A stretch of 64,000 nucleotides of DNA from Turneriella sp942492915. Its GTDB lineage: Bacteria; Spirochaetota; Leptospiria; Turneriellales; Turneriellaceae. Shown one piece after another: positions 58,804-64,000 of this stretch (position 1 is the stretch's first letter; each line of letters begins with the position of its first letter). The translations under genes and the position numbers were made by a program. Under the pieces are notes generated by a model, which searched no databases, was not told the origin of the DNA, and saw only the letters and a program-made list of their open reading frames with translations. Location of the stretch: contig OW818662.1 in the NCBI GenBank assembly GCA_942492915.1, forward strand, positions 248,001 to 312,000, written 5' to 3'.

Positions 58804-59490
58804 TCAGAATACGTTCAGATATCGCAACTGGAAGAAAACGGGTATCGATGCGAACCCCAGAGGAATCGCGATAGAATAGAGCAGGCCGATTTTCTTGATC
58901 AGCGGAGTATAGCGGCGGTGGTTAAGCCCGAGCGACTGGAATGCGCTCGAGAACCCGTGATTCAGGTGAAACGCCATGAGCAGCATCGCCAGCACGTAAA
59001 ACCATGCATAAAAACCACCCCACTGTGTCTCAAACGCCGATTTTACGGTGTGGTAAAAAGCCATGTTGTCTGGTTCGTAGATGCGGTGCTTCAGCGTGAA
59101 CGAGTTGATATGTATAATGAGATAGATCAGAATAATTGAACCGGTAACGCCCATGTACTTCGAGAAAGCAGAAGCGCGGCCACCTGAGCCTCCCTTGTAG
59201 CCTATCGGGCGCGCGGCTTTGTTGCGCATTGTGAGCAGCAGAGCGTCTATGATATGTACCGCAAAACCGAGAACCAGCGTAACCTCAAGCACGCGGATAA
59301 TCGGCGAGGTGCTCATAAAAACGGAGTACGCGTCGAAAGCTGCACCGCCATCGTTTTTAAAGAGTAAGAAATTACCTGCAAGGTGAACCGGCAAAAAACT
59401 CACGAGAAACAAGCCCGAAAGGGCCATCAGATACTTTTTGCCCAATGAGGTTGCCAGAAGTATAGGTGAGGTTGCGGTTGCCTGTGACAT
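58804..59490 (-). CDS. sdhC: Succinate dehydrogenase cytochrome b subunit
   Basis: 228 residues with five membrane segments. LLATSLGKKYLMALSGLFLV, VHLAGNFLLFKN, VHIIDALLL, IHINSFTLKHR and FHLNHGFSSAFQSLGLNHRRY provide the four or five haem-ligand histidines of di-haem b558-type subunits. Start 59490 (MSQATATSP) is more likely than 59526. It lacks a partner sdhB in this window. Confidence 0.92.
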   Translation of the reverse strand: MSQATATSPILLATSLGKKYLMALSGLFLVSFLPVHLAGNFLLFKNDGGAAFDAYSVFMSTSPIIRVLEVTLVLGFAVHIIDALLLTMRNKAARPIGYKGGSGGRASAFSKYMGVTGSIILIYLIIHINSFTLKHRIYEPDNMAFYHTVKSAFETQWGGFYAWFYVLAMLLMAFHLNHGFSSAFQSLGLNHRRYTPLIKKIGLLYSIAIPLGFASIPVFFQLRYLNVF

Positions 59491-59522
59491 ACGCCAGCGC
59501 GGGTGATTCAAATAGTGCGAAA

Positions 59523-59566
59523 ACAAAAAAAGCCCGATCCGCTGCGACGCAGCAAGAACGGGCTTC
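59523..59566 (-). terminator. Intrinsic terminator after the YdcH-type gene
   Basis: On the minus strand AAGCCCG pairs with CGGGCTT (59559-59565 and 59530-59536) around an inner stem GCTGC/GCAGC, followed by seven T. It ends the small gene at 59584 and separates it from sdhC. Confidence 0.75.
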
Positions 59567-59583
59567 TCGAACGGCCGTGCAGG

Positions 59584-59826
59584 CTATTTGTTGCTTGAAA
59601 TTATGTGGAACAGCTGGTCTTTGAATGCCAGGCGCTTTTTCTTCAGGTCTTCCATAAAAGCGTCAGATTCAGGGCTGCCGTTGCGCTCCAGTGTTTCGAT
59701 CTTGTGCGTGACTTCAGCGTATTCTTCGCTGAGTTTGCGAAAATGGTTATCTGACGTCTTCAGCCGTATAATCAGGTCGCGGTGTTCGGGAAATTCGTGG
59801 TGTATATCGTGGTGTGCTTCTGCCAT
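59584..59826 (-). CDS. YdcH-like (DUF465) small protein
   Basis: 80 residues. HEFPEHRDLIIRLKTSDNHF, KLSEEYAEVTHKIETLERN and KKKRLAFKDQLFHII match the DUF465/YdcH family, helical hairpin proteins of unknown function. It has its own terminator on the left side. Usually found near ubiquinone or respiration genes; here beside sdhC. Confidence 0.85.
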   Translation of the reverse strand: MAEAHHDIHHEFPEHRDLIIRLKTSDNHFRKLSEEYAEVTHKIETLERNGSPESDAFMEDLKKKRLAFKDQLFHIISSNK

Positions 59827-59915
59827 AGAAGCAGTTTTGGTTCACGAGACGCGCCGTAAGCCATTTTTCGGTAATGTCTTGGCCGGGTGTTCAGGCTGCC
59901 CGTCAGGGTCGCGAT

Positions 59916-60977
59916 ATGCTGCGGCGTAGCGACGAGCAAAATCTGCGTTATCCCGTGCTTTTTGTACACGGGCTCTTTTCCAGTAGCCGTACCTGGCGCA
60001 CGACGGTAAATTCGTTCATCGAAGACTATGACCTGCGCTTTGGCGGTATCATCTCAGCCAGGCAGCCCGAAAATCATCCGTTACCTGTTCCCGGTGATTT
60101 TTATACCTGGAACTTCTCGAGCAATCATCACCTGACCTATCGGCAGCAGGCCGAAGAGTTGGCGGCCGGTATACAGCACATTCGCCGTCTGAATGGAGCT
60201 GAGCAGGTCGTGCTCGTTGGCCACAGCATGGGGGGACTCGCTGCACGCGCGCTGGTGCAGCTCTGCGGGGCAAACGACGTGTATGCCCTGATCACCATTG
60301 GCACTCCGCATTACGGCAGTCCGCTCGCGCTGCTTCGAGGTTCGACGCACCGTGAGGCGCGCAAATTGATCAGTAAGCTCACGAAAGTACTTGCCCGGGC
60401 CGATGCGCCGGGCGAGACGAACCCCGGTTTTATTCGTCGAATGTTGCGGCGACTTTTTCGCATTTCGACAGAAGCGCAGGATGAAGTCGACAGCTTTTTC
60501 TCAAGCGAGGCCTTTCTCGAACTCGCGCCCGGTAGTGCTGCTCTCGAAGAGCTGAACCGCGCAGAACTACCCTCAATGCTGCGCTACGTGTTTATTACGG
60601 GTAGCCTCACCGATTTTGCCGCGTTTCCCGACCCGGTGTGGATCGCCCGCTACCGAAAACTCAACAGTCTCTGGAAACGCCTCGCCGCCCATACAGTGCA
60701 AAAAATCTCGAATCGTTATTTGTTTGAGCCTTACGATGAGTTCAAAAAATATCTTGATCAATACCTGCCCGATGCCTCAGAATATTCTGTCGCGCACCTC
60801 ACTGATTTTGACGGGGCGGTGCCTGTGCTGAGCCAGATCATTGGCCACTTCAAGACAGCTCCCATTCTGAAAGCCGTGCTGCCAGTTTATGCAAGTCACA
60901 CGCGTCTCACCAAGCGACCGGCCAAAATCTTTCAGGCGCTCGCTGTCTGCGGCGCTGTCGGGGCATCGCCTAAGTGA
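59916..60977 (+). CDS. Alpha/beta hydrolase (lipase-like)
   Basis: About 353 residues. YPVLFVHGLFSSSRTWRTT, the nucleophile elbow VVLVGHSMGGLAARALVQL and TIGTPHYGSPLALLRG are typical of lipases/EstA-type esterases. The N-terminus has no clear signal peptide from ATG 59916 (start 59874 adds 14 residues). The catalytic acid and histidine are probably near FDGAVPVLSQIIGHF. Substrate unknown. Confidence 0.82.
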   Translation: MLRRSDEQNLRYPVLFVHGLFSSSRTWRTTVNSFIEDYDLRFGGIISARQPENHPLPVPGDFYTWNFSSNHHLTYRQQAEELAAGIQHIRRLNGAEQVVLVGHSMGGLAARALVQLCGANDVYALITIGTPHYGSPLALLRGSTHREARKLISKLTKVLARADAPGETNPGFIRRMLRRLFRISTEAQDEVDSFFSSEAFLELAPGSAALEELNRAELPSMLRYVFITGSLTDFAAFPDPVWIARYRKLNSLWKRLAAHTVQKISNRYLFEPYDEFKKYLDQYLPDASEYSVAHLTDFDGAVPVLSQIIGHFKTAPILKAVLPVYASHTRLTKRPAKIFQALAVCGAVGASPK

Positions 60978-61106
60978 ATTGGATTGACGCGGTGTGTTAA
61001 TCTTGCTTTGAGACTGAACTACATTTGTTGCGCCATAGCACCGAAGACGGAGACCTCCGCAATTCGCGGACGAACTGCTGCGGTCACAGCTGGATACTCC
61101 AGCTTC

Positions 61107-61138
61107 GCTACGGGCGCCGCAAAGCCGGCGCCCGTAGC
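61107..61138 (+). repeat. Inverted copy of the tRNA-Arg 5' end
   Basis: GCTACGGGCGCCG (61107-61119), 6-nt loop, CGGCGCCCGTAGC (61126-61138), where the right arm is the 5' end of tRNA-Arg (from 61128). Upstream TCCAGCT (61098-61104) extends the match to the tRNA D-arm with two mismatches, and the palindrome AGCTGGA-TAC-TCCAGCT lies at 61088-61104. Confidence 0.7.
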
Positions 61139-61201
61139 TCAGCTGGATAGAGTGTCAGACTACGAATCTGAAGGTCAATGGTTCGACTCCATTCGGGCGC
61201 A
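61128..61201 (+). tRNA. tRNA-Arg (ACG)
   Basis: 74-nt cloverleaf: acceptor GCGCCCG/CGGGCGC, D-stem GCTC/GAGT, anticodon stem around the loop CTACGAA (anticodon ACG at 61162-61164), T-loop GTTCGACTCC and discriminator A; CCA not encoded. The first base of ACG is presumably modified to inosine. The mature 5' end is preceded by an inverted copy of itself. Confidence 0.93.
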
Positions 61202-61237
61202 CAATTCACAAGATTGCTTTCTCGGCGAAACTTTCGC

Positions 61238-61280
61238 GGGCTTACTTTGGGGCGAGCGCAGCGCGCCTCAAAGTAAGCCC
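61238..61280. terminator. Long hairpin between tRNA-Arg and atpK
   Basis: GGGCTTACTTTGGGGCG (61238-61254) pairs with CGCCTCAAAGTAAGCCC (61264-61280) with one G-U pair, and inner GCGC bases may extend it. The atpK stop (61268-61270) lies within one arm. Likely bidirectional transcript end without a U-tract. Confidence 0.6.
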
Positions 61281-61711
61281 TTCATCAATATTGCAGCAAC
61301 CAGTGACAGAATAGCGTAGAATTCGGGAAATGCGGCGAGAATCATCGTCTTGCCGAAGGCGTCGTGACCGCTGCCAATTGCCTGAATGCCGCTCGCGCAA
61401 ATGTTTGCCTGCTGAATCGCTGAAACAAGGCAGACCATACCCACTGCAAGACCGGCTCCGAATGTGATCGCTGCATTGAAAACCGGCATTCCCGCCTTAA
61501 CGTCTGCCGAATACAGAATGAACACGACAAAACCATAAAGGCCCTGGGTGGCTGGTAAGCCAGCGAGCACCAGTCCGTTGCCGAACGCTTCGGGTTTTTT
61601 GCGTATCATGCCGAGAACAGATGCGCCGCCGATCGAGAGCCCGATTGCCGAGCCGATACCTGAAAGGCCGATCATAAGCGCGAGCCCGGTGGCTGCAAGA
61701 ATTGTTTCCAT
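61268..61711 (-). CDS. atpK: V-type ATP synthase subunit K (proteolipid)
   Basis: 147 residues, two fused two-helix hairpins. GSAIGLSIGGASVLGMIRKKP is repeated in the second half as GAGLAVGMVCLVSAIQQANI. The ion-binding carboxylate is in LAAFPEFYAILSLV (Glu130); the first hairpin has PATQGLYGF (Thr55-Gln56) at the same place. This is the typical bacterial V/A-type c-ring subunit. It follows subunit I by 9 nt. Confidence 0.95.
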   Translation of the reverse strand: METILAATGLALMIGLSGIGSAIGLSIGGASVLGMIRKKPEAFGNGLVLAGLPATQGLYGFVVFILYSADVKAGMPVFNAAITFGAGLAVGMVCLVSAIQQANICASGIQAIGSGHDAFGKTMILAAFPEFYAILSLVAAILMKGLL

Positions 61712-61720
61712 TATTTACTC

Positions 61721-63691
61721 CTATGTTGTCCGTGGTATCGTGTCGGCGTTGAGGTTCGCAGCCCGATACCCGCGTCGCTGTTCGTGTTTTGATTGTCTGG
61801 TATGGCGCCGAAACGGGTTATAGGCCCGGCCGCCGCCGCGAAAATTAATATTCTTGTAGAATTCGACAAACGTGAGTCGCAGCGGATGCACAAATGCCCC
61901 CAGTATTCCCAGTGCGAAGTTTAGGCCGTGACCCACGAGCAATATGACGATCGTAGCGATGATCCAGGGCGATGCATAATCGATCGCGCCGTCATTTTTG
62001 GGCAATACCATGAATGCGATTTGGTTGAAAGCGTTTCCGAGCAAACCACCTGCGAGCGCGAGGGCGAATAGCCGAATGTACGAAAGCAGGTCACCGAGAA
62101 TACCAGTGCAGAATTGATAAAAATCCCATAGCGCGGCGAGAGGTCGCAGAAAGAATTTGCGGTCGGGATTACCGAAAAGAAAAAATGCAATGATTCCGGC
62201 GAAAAGAATCGTTACGCCTGCGCCCGACGGTATTGCTGAGATGCCGGCACCGATTTGCAGAGGACCGACGGCAAATGTGCTGTTGAAACCGAGCGAGAGA
62301 AAATCCTTATGCACAGCGATGACTGCGCTGCCCGTAACGAGGCATAACATTCCGAGAGATTTCCAGATATAGCGCAGGCCCTGCAGCAGACCTTCATTGA
62401 CTGCCTGAAAACAGAAGGCGACGAGAACCTGAATTGCGCCGAGCACGAGCGACAGCGGCATCGCGGGAAACACTGTCTTGCCCTTTACTGTATACGCGGC
62501 AAAAATTGCCGGGTTCGCGTCGGCTGCAATCATAGCATCCCGGCCCTGACCGAAAATCGTGGCGCCAAAAAAAGAGTTCATCAGCAGACCACTCAAAATC
62601 GTCGCGAGCGACAGAATAATTCCGAGTGGGGCAACGCCGCGCAGTCGCGCGCTGAAGAGGGCAGAGACCGCGAGCGCGAGCAACAACAGGCCATAACCCA
62701 CATCACCAAGGCAGAACCCGAAGAACAGCGTGAAAAAAGGCGCAAAGAGCGGCGTCGGGTCAAGCTCGCCGTAGGCCGGAAGCGAAAAAATCCGCGTGAT
62801 CGGTTCAAAAAATCGAAACAGACGCATATTCCTAAGCGCGACGGGCACCGCCGCGCCAGCAGGGGGGTCATCAATCGTATAGGCAAGTTTCTCAGATTCC
62901 AGAAAATTTCTCATTTTGGCCAGCTGCTTCTCAGGGAAAAAGCCCGTCAGATAGAAGAACGTGCCTGACTCGTGCCGGGCGAGCGCCTGCTTCGCAGCCT
63001 CAAATTCCAGTCTTGTTCTTTGTGTGGCGATGTGCTCGCGAATCTGTGGGGTTCGCGCAGCCATAGTGGCAAGCGTTGCCTCACCTTCGGCAAGTTGCCT
63101 TTTCAGGGCCGAAAGTTCAGCGTGCATTTCTGCGATACCACGCCCGGGAATCGCATGCTTCTGAAAAGGCCACACGGGCGCGTCGCTCTTGAATGTTACA
63201 AGAATAAAACGCTGGGTATTCCCGGTTTTGGTCAGTGCGATGACCTGATGTTGACCAAAATCGAATTGTCTGTAGAGTCCGACGGAACCTGAAAAAAGAT
63301 GTATTCCGATTCCGTGTGTGCGCAGCCCGGCAATCGTGTCGATCGGAATCTCTCCCCATGGTGTATATGCTTCCAGTTCAGAAGTCAATTCTTTGATCGC
63401 ATTGAGTAATCCGGTCTTCGCGAGTATGAGACGCTCTGCTTCTTTCAGGATGGCTCGTACGCTCGCGTCTGCTGTGCTGCCGGCTTGCGCCGCTTGCGCG
63501 CTGCTTGCTGCATTCTCGACCGCAGCAAGCGTCGCATAAGCGGACATCAATTCGGGCGGCATGTCGCGCAAGGTGCCGGCCGCCGTCTGCAAATTGATAT
63601 CGACGAGGCCTGTTTGCTGCAATCCATACAACGTGCGCTTTTTCTGCGTATGGAAAACAAAGAGTTGCAGTCTTTTCATGCGCACGATCAC
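61721..63691 (-). CDS. atpI: V-type ATP synthase subunit I
   Basis: 656 residues. The N-terminal half is the cytoplasmic coiled-coil stator (e.g. LSALKRQLAEGEATLATMAA) and from residue ~330 seven to eight membrane helices follow (PLFAPFFTLFFGFCLGDVGY; SYIRLFALALAGGLLGNAFN), with VEFYKNINFRGGGRAYNPF at the normal end. About 30 further basic residues are beyond the usual C-terminus. It overlaps the subunit D gene by 4 nt. Order D-I-K is that of spirochaete V-ATPase operons. Confidence 0.95.
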   Translation of the reverse strand: MIVRMKRLQLFVFHTQKKRTLYGLQQTGLVDINLQTAAGTLRDMPPELMSAYATLAAVENAASSAQAAQAGSTADASVRAILKEAERLILAKTGLLNAIKELTSELEAYTPWGEIPIDTIAGLRTHGIGIHLFSGSVGLYRQFDFGQHQVIALTKTGNTQRFILVTFKSDAPVWPFQKHAIPGRGIAEMHAELSALKRQLAEGEATLATMAARTPQIREHIATQRTRLEFEAAKQALARHESGTFFYLTGFFPEKQLAKMRNFLESEKLAYTIDDPPAGAAVPVALRNMRLFRFFEPITRIFSLPAYGELDPTPLFAPFFTLFFGFCLGDVGYGLLLLALAVSALFSARLRGVAPLGIILSLATILSGLLMNSFFGATIFGQGRDAMIAADANPAIFAAYTVKGKTVFPAMPLSLVLGAIQVLVAFCFQAVNEGLLQGLRYIWKSLGMLCLVTGSAVIAVHKDFLSLGFNSTFAVGPLQIGAGISAIPSGAGVTILFAGIIAFFLFGNPDRKFFLRPLAALWDFYQFCTGILGDLLSYIRLFALALAGGLLGNAFNQIAFMVLPKNDGAIDYASPWIIATIVILLVGHGLNFALGILGAFVHPLRLTFVEFYKNINFRGGGRAYNPFRRHTRQSKHEQRRGYRAANLNADTIPRTT

Positions 63692-64000
63692 GAGAGGCTC
63701 CCGGTCGTTGCCTTTCGGCGAGAAATTTTCTGCGCTGCCCGCGAAAGATTGTCGCGGTCATCGAGAAAACCGCGTATTTTACGCAGCGCTTCAGAATAGC
63801 CCGGTATCTGAATTTTTTCGTAGAGATTTACTTTCTGTGTGGCTTTCTTGCGCGCCGCATCGAGTACCGCAAGGTTCTTTGCTATGGTTGAAATACGCAA
63901 TTGCAAGGCGACAAGATTCTGCAGCAAGTCTGTTCCTTTTACGACCCACGCGCGCTGGTGAAACAGACCCGCTTTGACTACATGGAAGCGGATTTCTGAT
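63688..64000 (-). CDS. atpD: V-type ATP synthase subunit D (partial, C-terminal)
   Basis: An open frame of 104 codons enters from the right edge and ends at 63688. EIRFHVVKAGLFHQRAWVV, NLVALQLRISTIAKNLAVLD and the end ALRKIRGFLDDRDNLSRAAQ resemble the C-terminal half of the central-stalk subunit D. The start codon is outside the window. It overlaps the subunit I gene as ATGA. Confidence 0.85.
   Translation of the reverse strand, partial: SEIRFHVVKAGLFHQRAWVVKGTDLLQNLVALQLRISTIAKNLAVLDAARKKATQKVNLYEKIQIPGYSEALRKIRGFLDDRDNLSRAAQKISRRKATTGSLS

Noticed and set aside
58619..58879. Open frame in the sdhC-sdhA gap
   Set aside because: It has arginine-rich, low-complexity composition, runs into sdhC antisense and matches nothing.
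60978..61106. Gene before tRNA-Arg
   Set aside because: Only short frames without ribosome sites; the stretch mostly holds small palindromes.
1..64000. CRISPR array, insertion sequence, integrase or prophage
   Set aside because: No regularly spaced direct repeats and no transposase, integrase or phage protein motifs were seen.

Overview
The window looks like a Leptospiraceae-type spirochaete chromosome (perhaps Turneriella or a relative; the genus cannot be fixed from sequence alone). The supporting signs are a V-type ATP synthase with the gene order D-I-K at the right edge, a TIGR04325 (LIC12133-family) methyltransferase, a surface-polysaccharide locus headed by a MarR-type regulator, an ethylmalonyl-CoA mutase-like enzyme and a class III cyclase. 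By eye, the left ~22 kb is clearly more A+T-rich than the rest, which fits a horizontally shuffled polysaccharide locus.

Region 1 (1-29.5 kb, nearly all on the minus strand) is one very long O-antigen/surface polysaccharide operon read right to left. It opens with a NusG/UpxY-like antiterminator and, after a hairpin-rich leader, an EPS-type MarR regulator. GDP-L-fucose genes (gmd, fcl), an ABC-type O-antigen exporter (wzm, wzt with a C-terminal domain) and a pseudaminic-acid-type set (pseB, pseC, pseF, pseG, pseI) follow. In the place where PseH would be expected there are two formyltransferase-like proteins around a PIG-L deacetylase. Further downstream come a Gfo/Idh oxidoreductase (apparently with a CTG start), a DegT aminotransferase and a classical formyltransferase. 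Next are two GT-B-like proteins, a phytanoyl-CoA-dioxygenase-like protein, a beta-helix acyltransferase, a UDP-HexNAc 6-dehydrogenase, several glycosyltransferases and methyltransferases, and fdtA/fdtB for a 3-amino-3,6-dideoxyhexose. One glycosyltransferase gene (1337-2188) is inverted. A partial glycosyltransferase-like gene runs off the left edge.

Region 2 (29.7-38.4 kb) holds, on the plus strand, a glycosyltransferase, an FkbM methyltransferase and UDP-glucose dehydrogenase. A small unknown protein with a strong promoter and structured start region follows, and converges on a membrane protein. Then come an acyl-CoA dehydrogenase (minus), a PF10118 protein, a fatty-acid desaturase and an SRPBCC protein (lipid metabolism), and a 52-residue ORF.

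Region 3 (38.4-64 kb) is mostly housekeeping and signalling: a class III nucleotide cyclase, a DUF3299/ABC/FtsX/TetR operon that may move metal, ribosomal proteins L35-L20 (without infC), PhaR, an SH3-domain protein, TrpA, a dienelactone hydrolase, an ethylmalonyl-CoA mutase and a SpoIIE phosphatase. These are followed by EpmA, a DsbA-like protein, tRNA (CAT), a neutral ceramidase, a DUF2845 protein, succinate dehydrogenase sdhC-sdhA (without sdhB), a YdcH-type protein, a lipase, tRNA-Arg (ACG) and V-ATPase K, I and D (partial).

Two things stand out. First, the pseudaminic-acid cluster appears to be a variant making N-formylated nonulosonic acid, with deacetylation and re-formylation built in. 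Second, many gene ends in this window carry perfect or near-perfect inverted repeats with 3-6 nt loops and no U-tract. Both tRNA genes are preceded by an inverted copy of their own 5' end.
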